DNA of 64,000 bases, taken from the NCBI GenBank assembly GCA_964595205.1, contig CAZQOQ010000015.1, positions 306,729 through 370,728 on the forward strand, read 5' to 3'. Under the pieces are notes generated by a model. It was not told where the DNA came from. It did not search any database and was given only the letters and a program-made list of their open reading frames with translations. Shown here piece after piece: positions 51,556 through 61,250 of this stretch (the first letter of the stretch is position 1; the number at the start of each line of letters is the position of its first letter). The position numbers and the translations under genes are program-made. Source of the stretch: JADKIH01 sp964595205 (GTDB lineage Bacteria > Bacteroidota > Bacteroidia > AKYH767-A > 2013-40CM-41-45).

Positions 51556-52050
51556 TCACTCCTCATTATCATTACCCTTTGGCGCATTTACGTTTCCGGA
51601 AATGGTTAGGATAAAATTACTCGGAACGGTATTGGAAATGATGGTAATCGTTTTTTCCTGCTGACCTTCTTTGCCTTCGCTGTTAAACGTTACGTCGATC
51701 ACGCCGCTCTCTCCGGGCTTTACCGGATCTTTTGGAAACTCGGGAACGGTGCAGCCACAGCTTCCCTGCGCTGAGCGAATGATGAGGTCGCCCTTGCCGA
51801 CATTCTTAAATCGAAATGCATAAGCGATTTTTTCTCCCTGTTCGATCGTTCCGAAATCATGTCGCTCGGTTTCGAATTGAAAGACAGGATAATTATCTTT
51901 TGAACTACTGTCCGGCGAAGCTGTCGCCGGGTTCTCTACCACTGAAGGGTTGATGGCATTTTCAGGCACATTGGGATCTTTCGGGCCTTTGCATGCAATG
52001 GTCACTCCCATTACAAGGATGAATGCGGGAATTAATGAATTGCGAAACAT
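51556..52050 (-). CDS. DUF1573 lipoprotein
   Basis: Signal with lipobox around Cys20 (VMGVTIACKG), a short proline- and serine-rich linker, then one DUF1573 immunoglobulin-like domain (about 52-155): FQFETERHDFGTIEQGEKIAYAF, the CGCTVP motif and VTFNSEGKEGQQEKTITI. The pair of cysteines in SCGCTVP may form a disulfide or bind metal. Function unknown, widespread in Bacteroidota. It lies 66 bases upstream of yajC, same strand. Confidence 0.9.
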   Translation of the reverse strand: MFRNSLIPAFILVMGVTIACKGPKDPNVPENAINPSVVENPATASPDSSSKDNYPVFQFETERHDFGTIEQGEKIAYAFRFKNVGKGDLIIRSAQGSCGCTVPEFPKDPVKPGESGVIDVTFNSEGKEGQQEKTITIISNTVPSNFILTISGNVNAPKGNDNEE

Positions 52051-52118
52051 TATGTTAAATGAATATTGATGTTTGGTATGTTGTTGTTTAATTTTCCTTT
52101 GTCAGAAAAATATTAATT

Positions 52119-53051
52119 TTAATTAATAAGTCCACGGCCGGCTTTTACAATCTTACCCTGTTCTTTATAATCATTAGCCAGTTTGTCCAGTATACCATTT
52201 ACAAACTGCTTACTTTTTGGAGTGCTGTATTCCTTTGAAATGTCGATGTACTCATTGATGGAGACCTTTACCGGAATATTAGGGAAACTCGTCAGTTCCG
52301 CCAGCGCCATTTTTAGTATGAGGATGTCCATCAGAGCGATCCTGTCTACTTCCCAGTTCCTGGTTCTTTCGCTGATGGAATTTTCGAATTCTTTGTTATT
52401 TAAAATCGTCTGCGAAAAGAGTTTTCTCGCAAACTCCCTGTCGTCTGCCTCATCCTTGTAAAGCGGAATGAGCTCCAGCCTGTCGTTTTCGTAATAGACG
52501 CGAATGGTCTTCAGCACCAGATGAACTGCGAAATCGAAATCGTCGCTCCAGAAGATATTCTCTTCCTCGATAAAATTTTGCAGCGCCTCAGAAGCTTCGA
52601 TGTATTTTTTAACGACTTCGGTTAAAAAGTCTTTTTCGCTGGCCGTATCATTTTTCAGAAAATTCCTGTACAGTTCCGATTTCTTTATTTCAAGGAAGAT
52701 TTTCCTGACTAAATCCGGGTTCTTCTGCCAGCTAAGCCGGAGCCTGGATTCTGAATTTTGAAGTTCCTTGTTTGCCGATAGCTCTCTGGTAAATTTCAAC
52801 TCGAAAAGTCTGCGGCTGGCTGATAATTCTTCTTCCCTTGGGAAAAATTTTAGATGCAGATCACCGGCGTCGTTCTGATCGGAATCGGAAAGTTCCTTAA
52901 TAAACATCAAAAGAAAAATGTACAGTTCGTTTGCTTTATCGATACTCCGGAAGAGTTCTCTTTCTGCAACAGCAAGGTCGTTTTTATCGGCCTGGAAAAA
53001 AGAATAGAGCGATTTAAGTACTTTGATACGGATTTGTCTTCTGCTGAGCAT
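52119..53051 (-). CDS. nusB: Transcription antitermination factor NusB, long Bacteroidota form
   Basis: The C-terminal part (about 195-310) is the NusB domain: DREFARKLFSQTILNNKEFE, VDRIALMDILILKMALAEL, VSINEYIDISKEYSTPKSKQF and VNGILDKL. NusB with NusE binds boxA RNA in rRNA antitermination. At 310 residues it has an N-terminal extension of about 170 residues relative to E. coli (139), as is usual in Bacteroidota; the extension begins with LSRRQIRIKVLKSLYSFFQ. First gene of the run toward coaE. Confidence 0.9.
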   Translation of the reverse strand: MLSRRQIRIKVLKSLYSFFQADKNDLAVAERELFRSIDKANELYIFLLMFIKELSDSDQNDAGDLHLKFFPREEELSASRRLFELKFTRELSANKELQNSESRLRLSWQKNPDLVRKIFLEIKKSELYRNFLKNDTASEKDFLTEVVKKYIEASEALQNFIEEENIFWSDDFDFAVHLVLKTIRVYYENDRLELIPLYKDEADDREFARKLFSQTILNNKEFENSISERTRNWEVDRIALMDILILKMALAELTSFPNIPVKVSINEYIDISKEYSTPKSKQFVNGILDKLANDYKEQGKIVKAGRGLIN

Positions 53052-53171
53052 ATGTCTGTATAAACAATATCTCTCCGGTTTCCCGCGAGCGAAATTTCAA
53101 AAACAAACCTGTCTTTGAATGGTTAATGATTATGTAATATTTCGTTGCCGGACGATTTTAAAGAACGGTTA

Positions 53172-54266
53172 TTATTTCTTCCTGGCTGCAAGAATTCGCT
53201 CCTCAGCGATTTTCTTGGCCGCCTCAATGGTAGTAATATTCTCGACCATCGCTTTGTCGAAAATCTCAAGCGTGGTGTTGTAGATATGCTCTGTCCTGGA
53301 CAGTGCATCTTTCCTGTTATATCCTTTCAGTTCGCTGAACACGTTGATCAGTCCTCCCGCATTTATCAGGAAATCAGGTGCGAGTAAAATTCCCCTGTCT
53401 GCAAGCATGCGTGCATGAACATTCTCATCGGCAAGCTGGTTATTCGCAGCGCCTGAAATGACCGCACATTTCAATAATGGAATGGTTTCCGAATTCAGCG
53501 TAGCGCCTAATGCACAGGGAGCGTAAATGTCCATGTCGTGGGTATACACCTCTTCCGTCGATACTATTCCAGCCTTATACTTAGCCGAAAGTTCGGATAA
53601 CTGATCCTTATTAATATCGCTGATGAAAGCGACTGCATCTTCATCGGTAACAAGCCGCAACAGGTGAACGCCCACATGGCCGACGCCCTGAATAACGATC
53701 TTTTTTCCTTTAAGGCTGTCAGTTCCCCAGCGTTTCTTCGCAGCAGCCTTCATGCCCATGTAAACACCATAAGCGGTAACCGGTGACGGATCTCCGCTGC
53801 CACCCATATCTTCGGGCAGGCCGGCAACATGGGAAGTCGATTTATGGATATTTACCATGTCGGATGTACTCGTGCCCACATCTTCGGCGGTGATGTATTT
53901 TCCGTTCAAGGATTCGATGAATTCGCCATACTTGACAAACATCTCCGGTGTCTTGTCTTTTTTAGAGTCGCCGAAGATGACCGCTTTGCCGCCACCCAGC
54001 TGCAGTCCGCTGATTGCAGCCTTATAAGTCATTCCTCTTGAAAGGCGAAGAACATCGTTAAGCGCCTCTGCGTCGGTCTTATAAGACCACATCCTGGTGC
54101 CGCCAAGGGCAGGACCGAGAGTGGTGTTATGAATTGCAATGATTGCCTTTAATCCGGTATCTTTATCGTGACAAAAAGCGATTAATTCGTGGTTTGCAAA
54201 AGAGGGATTGCTGAATACGAAATTATCGGCAAATTTCGATTCCTTTACATCTTTAACTTCAATCAT
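53172..54266 (-). CDS. Leucine dehydrogenase (Glu/Leu/Phe/Val dehydrogenase family)
   Basis: NAD-dependent oxidative deamination of branched-chain amino acids. The N-terminal domain has ALGGTRMWSY and GGGKAVIFGD with the catalytic lysine, and the C-terminal Rossmann domain has KKIVIQGVGHVGVHLLRLV. AANNQLADE is the family signature near residue 265. The length of 364 fits leucine dehydrogenase (about 360) rather than glutamate dehydrogenase (410-450). It has an exact consensus promoter at 54307-54337 and is divergent from an ABC transporter. Confidence 0.92.
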   Translation of the reverse strand: MIEVKDVKESKFADNFVFSNPSFANHELIAFCHDKDTGLKAIIAIHNTTLGPALGGTRMWSYKTDAEALNDVLRLSRGMTYKAAISGLQLGGGKAVIFGDSKKDKTPEMFVKYGEFIESLNGKYITAEDVGTSTSDMVNIHKSTSHVAGLPEDMGGSGDPSPVTAYGVYMGMKAAAKKRWGTDSLKGKKIVIQGVGHVGVHLLRLVTDEDAVAFISDINKDQLSELSAKYKAGIVSTEEVYTHDMDIYAPCALGATLNSETIPLLKCAVISGAANNQLADENVHARMLADRGILLAPDFLINAGGLINVFSELKGYNRKDALSRTEHIYNTTLEIFDKAMVENITTIEAAKKIAEERILAARKK

Positions 54267-54306
54267 GATCGTTGTCTAAATTTACTGTCATAAGGCGACA
54301 GCGCGG

Positions 54307-54337
54307 CAAAGGTAGCCTAATTTTTTTAGGCCACAAA
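54307..54337 (-). promoter_or_regulatory. Exact Bacteroidota promoter, TTTG-N19-TACCTTTG, for leucine dehydrogenase
   Basis: Minus strand: TTTG at 54337-54334, 19-bp spacer, TACCTTTG at 54314-54307. Predicted start near 54301, a leader of about 35 bases before the ATG at 54266. Full match to consensus and spacing. Confidence 0.85.
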
Positions 54338-54358
54338 AGGGAGGTTTACTAAGTCAAA

Positions 54359-56161
54359 ATGAAATCATTAAAGCACCTAAATAAGTACTTTTTAAAATAC
54401 AAATGGATGTTGTTTCTGGGGATCATTTTCGTGATAGCCCAGAATTTCGGTGCCATTTATCCCGCCCAGATCGTAAGGCGTTCGCTCGACACCGTAGTCG
54501 CTGCCATGAAAGACATCGGCGGCCGGCCCGACATTGAATATCGCAATGAACTAATCAAAACCATTACTCACCAGGTTGGTATTTTTTTATTACTGATCAT
54601 TGGAGTGGCATTGCTCCGTGGTGTGCTCATGTTCCTCATGCGCCAAACCATCATCGTCATGTCGCGCCGGATCGAATTCGATCTGAAGAATGAAATCTAC
54701 AATCATTACCAGCTTCTCAGCCTGGCATTCTACCGGAGAAATAATACCGGCGACCTGATGAACCGCATCAGTGAAGATGTGGGAAGAGTGAGGATGTACA
54801 TCGGTCCGGCCATCATGTATTCGATCAACCTGGTCGTGCTCTTCATTCTCATTACGATCACCATGTTTTATGTGAATGTAAAACTCACCCTGTTTGTCCT
54901 CGCCCCTCTCCCCTTTCTTTCTATCTCGATATATTATGTGAGCGACCTGATGAACCGGAAAAGCGAAGAAGTGCAGATTCAGCAGAGCAAACTGAGCACC
55001 TTCGTTCAGGAATCTTTCAGCGGCATCAGGATACTCAAGTCGTTTGTAAAGGAGAATACGGTTGTGAATGAATTTGCCCGGGAGAGTGAAACGTACAAGG
55101 ATAAAAACATGGAACTGGTAAAGATCAATGCCATGTTCTTTCCGCTCATGCTGCTGCTCGTCGGACTCAGTACGCTGCTCACAGTGTACATCGGCGGACA
55201 GGAAGTGATTGCCGGCAGGGCTACTACCGGAAATATCGCCGAGTTTATCATCTATGTGAACATGCTCACCTGGCCGGTCGCCGCTTTGGGCTGGGTTACC
55301 TCCATCATACAGCGTGCGGCAGCCTCTCAGGAAAGGATCAACGAATTTTTACATCTGACTCCCGAAATCGTCTCCGTTAAAAACATCGAGAAGGAAATCG
55401 ATGGAAAGATTGAATTCAGAAACGTAAGTTTTACCTATCCTGATTCGGGAATTGTTGCACTCAGCGACGTCTCCTTTACGGTTAATCCGGGTAAATCTCT
55501 TGCCATTTTAGGAAGAACAGGCAGCGGTAAATCTACGATTGCAAATCTGCTGGTCAGGATGTACGACGCCGACAAGGGAGAGATCTTAATCGACGACATT
55601 CCCGTTGCTGCCTTGTCGCTTTCTTCGTTGCGGAGACAAACCGGGTATGTCCCCCAGGATGTATTTCTCTTCAGCGATACGATCGGAAATAATATATCGT
55701 TCGGACTCTCCGGCGAATTGAGCGAAGAAAAAAAGAGGGAATTGATACGCGAAGCTGCCCGGCAGTCGGTGATCTACGACAACATCATGGACTTCCCGAA
55801 GAATTTTGAAACGGTTATTGGTGAAAGAGGCATTACATTATCGGGAGGACAAAAGCAAAGGATTTCAATTGCAAGGGCAATCATAAAGAAGCCGCGCATT
55901 CTCATCTTCGACGACTGCCTGAGTGCAGTTGATACGAATACGGAAAAAAAGATCATGGACCAGCTCAACCAGGTGATGAAAGACCGCACCTCTGTCATCA
56001 TCAGTCACCGCATCTCAAGCGTAAAACACGCCGACCGTATTATTGTGCTGGAAAGAGGTTCGATTGTGGAAAGTGGAAATCATAGTTCGCTGCTGGAAAA
56101 ACGCGGCTTTTATTTTGAACTCTATGAGAAGCAGATGCTGGAGGAGGAAATGAAGAGTTAG
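54359..56161 (+). CDS. ABC transporter, fused permease and ATPase (MsbA/Mdl type)
   Basis: Type IV ABC exporter half-transporter. Six membrane helices cover residues 18-310, with coupling regions ISEDVGRVRMYIGPAI and IQQSKLSTFVQESFSGIRIL. The ATPase domain (about 335-580) has Walker A GRTGSGKST, Q-loop GYVPQDVFLFSDTI, signature LSGGQKQR, Walker B ILIFDDCLSAVD and the switch histidine in ISHR. The Walker B ends in DD rather than DE, as in Mdl-type and heterodimeric exporters. Substrate unknown. Confidence 0.93.
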   Translation: MKSLKHLNKYFLKYKWMLFLGIIFVIAQNFGAIYPAQIVRRSLDTVVAAMKDIGGRPDIEYRNELIKTITHQVGIFLLLIIGVALLRGVLMFLMRQTIIVMSRRIEFDLKNEIYNHYQLLSLAFYRRNNTGDLMNRISEDVGRVRMYIGPAIMYSINLVVLFILITITMFYVNVKLTLFVLAPLPFLSISIYYVSDLMNRKSEEVQIQQSKLSTFVQESFSGIRILKSFVKENTVVNEFARESETYKDKNMELVKINAMFFPLMLLLVGLSTLLTVYIGGQEVIAGRATTGNIAEFIIYVNMLTWPVAALGWVTSIIQRAAASQERINEFLHLTPEIVSVKNIEKEIDGKIEFRNVSFTYPDSGIVALSDVSFTVNPGKSLAILGRTGSGKSTIANLLVRMYDADKGEILIDDIPVAALSLSSLRRQTGYVPQDVFLFSDTIGNNISFGLSGELSEEKKRELIREAARQSVIYDNIMDFPKNFETVIGERGITLSGGQKQRISIARAIIKKPRILIFDDCLSAVDTNTEKKIMDQLNQVMKDRTSVIISHRISSVKHADRIIVLERGSIVESGNHSSLLEKRGFYFELYEKQMLEEEMKS

Positions 56162-56390
56162 GTGTCAGTATTGTAATCACGGCTTTCATTTTGTAATGAA
56201 CCACGAATTCAAATCAGGTTATATTTCGCAGGGTCATGTCTTTTGATGTAACCGGAAAGCTGTTACAAAACTTTTTTTGGAATGACGCTAAGCCTTATTG
56301 CCTTCGTTAGATTTCAGAAACCTGACTGAGCCGAAGGGAATCGAATCGAAGCTTAAGAGAATCGAAAGGAAAACTTTCCGCAAGTTGAAA

Positions 56391-59219
56391 TTATAAAACT
56401 CCTTCCACAAAATACATATCCACCTGTCCCTTATTCTTGGCCTCTATCTTTCCACGGTAAGTGCATTTAAATTTATCCTTAATTTTCTCGTACGTACTCC
56501 CGGAAATATTAATCTTCCCTTCTTCCCCATGCTGTTCCATTCGCGCCGCCATGTTTACGGCATCCCCCCAGATGTCGTAGGTAAATTTCTTCAGACCAAC
56601 TACGCCGGTAACCACAGGTCCCGTATGAATGCCGACACGGAATTCGAAAGCAGGAAGGTTCTGTACTTTTTTGGATATGCCGAAGCCTTTTAGAAAGTCG
56701 ATCATATCGAGTGCTGCACGAACGGTCTTGGTGCCATTGTCCGGGACGGGTTTTGGCAGGCCACAGGCGCATAAATAAGCATCACCGACTGTCTTTATTT
56801 TTTCCAGTCCGTGTTTCTCAACGATCTTATCGAATGCACGAAAACATTCGTCAAGCTGCGTGACAAGCTCGTCTGCAGACAGATTCTCAGCAATCGTGGA
56901 AAACCCTTTAATGTCCGCAAACAGGATCGTCACCTCTTCATGTTTTCTCGCATACGATTTACCGAATTGTTTTAACTCACTGGCTATATCTTCCGGGAGT
57001 ATATTTAAAAGCAGCGAATCCGAACGCTTTTTTTCGTCGATTAGATTCTGCAGATCGATCCGTGCTTTGCTTAAATCTTTGAATCTCGAATAAGCAAGAG
57101 AAAAAACGGATGCGGCTGTCTTCAACAGATTCCAGGTATCTTCAGAAATATCACCTGTCGCTGCAGCGCCAATGGCACCATTCGAAAATTTATACATGTG
57201 ATAGGTCTTGTCCTCGATGTTGTCGCCAAATATGTTATTTACTTTCGGCGAGACAGAATAGATATATTCAATCCATTCTTTCCGATTAGCGCTTTCCATG
57301 CGTATCGATGACTGTATTCTTTCAGATTTAAAATAATTCAGGAATTCAACACCGGCCCAAGTTTTTTTCAAATCAATGGTAACCGTATCTGTTACCGCCT
57401 TTTTTTCAGGATGAAAGATATCTTTTGCCGTGAATCCAAATTGAGCAGTGTCGGTAGTTTCATCGAAAATAAATATGGTCCCCGTTTCTATTTCTTCAAC
57501 TCCCAATACCCCCATTTCATTTCTAAGCAACTCGGCGATCTCTAAGATTTCCTCCGGTTCCGTCATTGCCAGCGCCCTTGCTCGAACCCGCTCCATGGCC
57601 GCCTCTATATTGGCTTTTTGTGCCTGAGTTTCTGCCTTTTTCAGATCGAGGAAACGTGTATAAGTAAGTTCGAATACTCCTGCAAATCGTTCAAGCAGCC
57701 TGATAATTTCCGGTGGACGCGGTTCAGGGGTTGCTAAACTTATTATGCCCTTCGAGAAAAACACCACATGAATGACTCTTCTCTGTTCAGTGCTAATATC
57801 AAAATCATCACTATGTCGGAGACTATTCCTGTATCTGTTATATTCCTGCAATTCTTTGCCTGAAATATCCAGAACAAACGTCTTCATCCCTTCCTTCCAT
57901 GCTTTGTATATTTTACTTAACACAACGGGCTCATGAAGTGATCCCTTCAGAGTTTCTTTTAGCATTTTACCGTGCAATGTGATCGACAATTCGATGGTAA
58001 AATCTTCTTCGTTCACAACGCCAATGGTAATTTGTTCGGGCTCCTGGCCTAACTCAGTGAATTGCTGAAGCATCAGGTATGCAGTTTCCGAGAGCTCTTC
58101 GCTTCGCTGCATGGCCATCGTTCTTGCACGAACCCGTTCCAGGGCAAGTTCTATCTGAACTTCTTTCGCCTGGGCCATAGCGCTTGCAACATCGAGATAC
58201 CTGCGATAAGCAAAGTCAAATACATTCCTGAATCGCTTAAGTACATTTAATTTCTCTTCGGAGATTGCTCCAAACGTAGATATACCAATGGAGGCGCTCC
58301 CAATGGAATAGAAATAATAATAGAGCGAAGAAATATTTTCCAGCCGGGGATCATCCTTTTCTCCTTTTTCTTTCCTGAATTCTCTCCATTCCACAAGTTC
58401 GTTTCCCGTAAAAATTGTCTCGGAAAATGCATCGCTCGAACTCCTGATTTGCTTTACCTGGTTTGCAATTATTGGATGCGTGTCGTAAAATAATTGCGTA
58501 ATGCTCCTGCCAATCACATCTGAATAATCGTAATTGAGAAACGAGCGACAGCTGTCATCATAAATATTTATCATGGCATTCCTCAATTCACGAAAACCCA
58601 AATCGCGGAGTTCGCCGAAAAGTATTTCACAGATGCCGGGAAGATCATCCGGCTTTTGCATAACCAGTGCCTGCGACCTTACCCTTTCCAGAGACGCTTC
58701 AATTTCGAGCTCATGATTCTTATTCTCCAGTTCAATCGTGCGTCTCTTCACTGCATCACGAAGCTCGAGATTTTCAGATTTAATTTTTTCAAAAGCAAGA
58801 GTTTCCTCACCCTGCGTTTTAGAATCCGGAAATGAGCCGTGCTGATTGATTATTTTCCATCCATCTTCGGTTTTAATTAGCCATGTGGAAAGCCTCACCC
58901 TGGAATAAAAATTCCACTGCTCATCAATCAAAACATAGAGATCTACATGCTCGCTTACTAGAACCAGGTCGTTAACCTGCATGAGTTTAATCTCCTTGTT
59001 CCTCAGGGAAACCTTTCCCAGGAATTCATCGACTCCCTTTTTGAGAAAATCAATAATTTCTTTTTTACTATAAAACACTTCGCGTTCGCTCGTGCCGGTA
59101 AGCCATAAATCATCATGAATTAATGTAGAAAATGTTTTGATATCTCCTGCCAGATAGCTACTCCAGTAGGCATCATACACCTGTAGTACTTCTTTCTCCA
59201 GTTTTTTACTAAGCTTCAT
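56391..59219 (-). CDS. Class III adenylate cyclase with SnoaL/NTF2-like domain and three sensor modules
   Basis: Makes cyclic AMP. Order: an NTF2/SnoaL-like domain (1-130), a coiled coil (140-175), three sensor modules (about 178-345, 360-527, 542-715) each opening with an ALERVRARTMAM-type helix, a short coil, and the cyclase domain (761-942). Metal aspartates Asp769 (FADIKGF) and Asp813 (VGDAYL) are present; Lys809 (KIKTVGD) and Asp882 (YDIWGD) specify adenine; Asn889 and Arg893 (NMAARM) complete the site. No membrane helix. Input signals and any cAMP receptor are not in the window. Confidence 0.92.
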   Translation of the reverse strand: MKLSKKLEKEVLQVYDAYWSSYLAGDIKTFSTLIHDDLWLTGTSEREVFYSKKEIIDFLKKGVDEFLGKVSLRNKEIKLMQVNDLVLVSEHVDLYVLIDEQWNFYSRVRLSTWLIKTEDGWKIINQHGSFPDSKTQGEETLAFEKIKSENLELRDAVKRRTIELENKNHELEIEASLERVRSQALVMQKPDDLPGICEILFGELRDLGFRELRNAMINIYDDSCRSFLNYDYSDVIGRSITQLFYDTHPIIANQVKQIRSSSDAFSETIFTGNELVEWREFRKEKGEKDDPRLENISSLYYYFYSIGSASIGISTFGAISEEKLNVLKRFRNVFDFAYRRYLDVASAMAQAKEVQIELALERVRARTMAMQRSEELSETAYLMLQQFTELGQEPEQITIGVVNEEDFTIELSITLHGKMLKETLKGSLHEPVVLSKIYKAWKEGMKTFVLDISGKELQEYNRYRNSLRHSDDFDISTEQRRVIHVVFFSKGIISLATPEPRPPEIIRLLERFAGVFELTYTRFLDLKKAETQAQKANIEAAMERVRARALAMTEPEEILEIAELLRNEMGVLGVEEIETGTIFIFDETTDTAQFGFTAKDIFHPEKKAVTDTVTIDLKKTWAGVEFLNYFKSERIQSSIRMESANRKEWIEYIYSVSPKVNNIFGDNIEDKTYHMYKFSNGAIGAAATGDISEDTWNLLKTAASVFSLAYSRFKDLSKARIDLQNLIDEKKRSDSLLLNILPEDIASELKQFGKSYARKHEEVTILFADIKGFSTIAENLSADELVTQLDECFRAFDKIVEKHGLEKIKTVGDAYLCACGLPKPVPDNGTKTVRAALDMIDFLKGFGISKKVQNLPAFEFRVGIHTGPVVTGVVGLKKFTYDIWGDAVNMAARMEQHGEEGKINISGSTYEKIKDKFKCTYRGKIEAKNKGQVDMYFVEGVL

Positions 59220-59307
59220 TTTAATTTTAACACGGACAGATTACACAGAGGAACACAGAGAAAAAACAATTAGAAAGGAAATAAAAAATTTAGTTCCATA
59301 CAACACA

Positions 59308-59338
59308 ACGCCAAACGGCAAACGCCAAACGCCAAACG
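59308..59338. repeat. Tandem repeat ACGCCAA, about 4.4 copies, three bases after the dnaB stop codon
   Basis: Units ACGCCAA with one ACGGCAA variant end three bases before the dnaB stop codon (59342-59344, minus strand). In dnaB sense the unit reads TTGGCGT. The same unit precedes the hbd start at 1141-1157. Confidence 0.9.
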
Positions 59339-59341
59339 ATT

Positions 59342-60877
59342 TTAAAAAGGCGCATCCTCCGCCATATCATTCATCCTCGACCCGACGATGATCCTGTTGT
59401 TGGGATAGTCGGTCACGCTTCCGGCCGGAACTTCAAGTCCAACTTCACTGTAATCCAGGTCTGCAAATTTGGCCAGCTGGTTGATAAACTTCAGCTTCAC
59501 TGAATCCAGGGCTCCATTCCTGTGTTTGGAAATGATGACTTCTGCTATTCCCTTTGTCGAATTATTCTCTTCGTCGAATTCCATTCCGTAGTATTCGGGA
59601 CGGTAGATAAACATGACCATGTCGGCATCCTGTTCGATGGCTCCTGACTCACGGAGGTCGCTGAGTTGTGGACGCTTCGATCCGCCGCGAGTTTCAACGG
59701 CACGACTCAGCTGCGACAATGCAATGATTGGTACGTCGAGCTCCTTGGCAATGGCCTTCAGTGATCTTGAAATGTTGCTGATCTCCTGTTCGCGGTTACC
59801 ATTCTTGGAATCGACATCCGAACGCATCAGTTGTAAGTAGTCGATTACGATGAGTTCGATCTTATGCATGGTTTTGAGACGGCGGCATTTCGATCGAAGA
59901 TCGAAGACCGACAACGAAGGAGTGTCGTCGATGAACACCGGCGCCTGCGACAATTTACCGGTCATGGAAACAAGCTTGTGCCATTCCGTATTGTCGAGTG
60001 TGCCCTTGCGCAGTTTGTCTGACGGGATTCCGGTTTCGGAAGAGATCATCCTCTGAACGAGCTGTACAGACGACATTTCGAGAGAGAAAAATGCGACCGG
60101 GCGATTAAAGCCGATGGCTGCATTTCTTGCAAGAGAAAGTACGAATGCGGTTTTCCCCATGCCGGGACGTGCGGCGAGTACGATCAGGTCGGACTTCTGC
60201 CAGCCGGAGGTGATCCTGTCCAGATCGGTGAAGCCGCTCTGAACGCCGGTAACTCCGGTGCCATGCAAACGCGCGGCTTCGATCTGCCTGAATGCTTCGC
60301 TCACCATCGTTCCCATGTCCTGGTAATTCCTGCTGATGTTGCCCTTGGTGATTTCGAAGAGGTTTTTCTCGGCCCGGTCAAGCAGGTGAAATACATCCGA
60401 CGAATCTTCGAATGCATCCTTGATCGTCTCACTCGAGATGCGAATGAGCTCCCGCTGAATGTGCTTCTGCAAAATGATCCGTGCATGGTATTCAATGTTA
60501 GCCGCAGAAGCAACACGGTTCGTGAGCTGGGTGATGTAATAGGGTCCACCGATGATGTCCAGTTCTCCGCTTTTTTTTAATTCATTGGAAACCGTAAGTA
60601 TGTCAATCGGTTCCGAACGCTCGAACAACTTGCGGATGGCGGTAAAAATGATCCGGTGCGAATCTTTGTAGAAAGATTCGGGATGAAGAATGTCGATGAC
60701 CTTGGTAAGCGCATCCTTCTCCAGCATGAGCGCGCCCAATGTTGATTCTTCCAGGTCGATCGCCTGCGGCGGCAGCTTTCCGAATTGCTGGAATTGAAAA
60801 GCCGGTGACGGCTTCAGCGGTGCCCGCTTCTTTGCAATAACTTCGTTTAACGAATTGGATTCTATGGACTCTGACAT
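59342..60877 (-). CDS. dnaB: Replicative DNA helicase DnaB
   Basis: Hexameric helicase that opens the replication fork. The N-terminal domain has LPPQAIDLEESTLGALMLEKDAL; the C-terminal RecA-like domain has Walker A ARPGMGKTAF, FSLEMSSVQLVQRM, the Walker B region IELIVIDYLQLM, ISRSLKAIAKELDVPIIALSQLSR, and SDLRESGAIEQDADMVMFIYRPEYY. The length of 511 is normal for Bacteroidota. No intein. Divergent from accA over a 373-bp gap. Confidence 0.96.
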   Translation of the reverse strand: MSESIESNSLNEVIAKKRAPLKPSPAFQFQQFGKLPPQAIDLEESTLGALMLEKDALTKVIDILHPESFYKDSHRIIFTAIRKLFERSEPIDILTVSNELKKSGELDIIGGPYYITQLTNRVASAANIEYHARIILQKHIQRELIRISSETIKDAFEDSSDVFHLLDRAEKNLFEITKGNISRNYQDMGTMVSEAFRQIEAARLHGTGVTGVQSGFTDLDRITSGWQKSDLIVLAARPGMGKTAFVLSLARNAAIGFNRPVAFFSLEMSSVQLVQRMISSETGIPSDKLRKGTLDNTEWHKLVSMTGKLSQAPVFIDDTPSLSVFDLRSKCRRLKTMHKIELIVIDYLQLMRSDVDSKNGNREQEISNISRSLKAIAKELDVPIIALSQLSRAVETRGGSKRPQLSDLRESGAIEQDADMVMFIYRPEYYGMEFDEENNSTKGIAEVIISKHRNGALDSVKLKFINQLAKFADLDYSEVGLEVPAGSVTDYPNNRIIVGSRMNDMAEDAPF

Positions 60878-61250
60878 GTTATGTTCTGCTGGGAAGTGAA
60901 TAAAAGGTTGTTATAAATATACTTTTTAAAAAGATGGGATGCGAAGCTAATTAAAAGGCGTTTGACACTTTTGTTTGTTAATAACTTTAAAAGTTTTGAG
61001 TGGCAACGATTTTATTTTTTGTTATTTTTTGTTGCGGAATAGTTAAAATAATTTAATTGGGGTTAAATCGAAATGCATCAATCCTGAATAAATTTATTTT
61101 TTTAGAAGTTCCTGAAACGATCATCAGCAAAGCTTCAAGCCTTTAATCCTTTTAGTATAAATCATTTAATACATACCACAGTTCATCGAAATTCTAAATT
61201 GGAAAATCCCGGCCTAAAAAGCTATATTGCATTTCAATTCTATTCGAATT
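60878..61250. other. 373-bp gap between divergent dnaB and accA
   Basis: AT-rich and without a plausible gene. It holds a 10-bp tandem duplicate TTATTTTTTG (61012-61031) framed by the short inverted words GCAAC and GTTGC. I found no full promoter for either gene; a TATATTGC-like box lies about 30 bases before accA. Confidence 0.5.

Noticed and set aside
56162..56390. AATCGAA words and a GAGCCGAAGGG-like stretch between the ABC exporter and the cyclase
   Set aside because: Three loose copies without regular spacing; too weak to call a repeat element.
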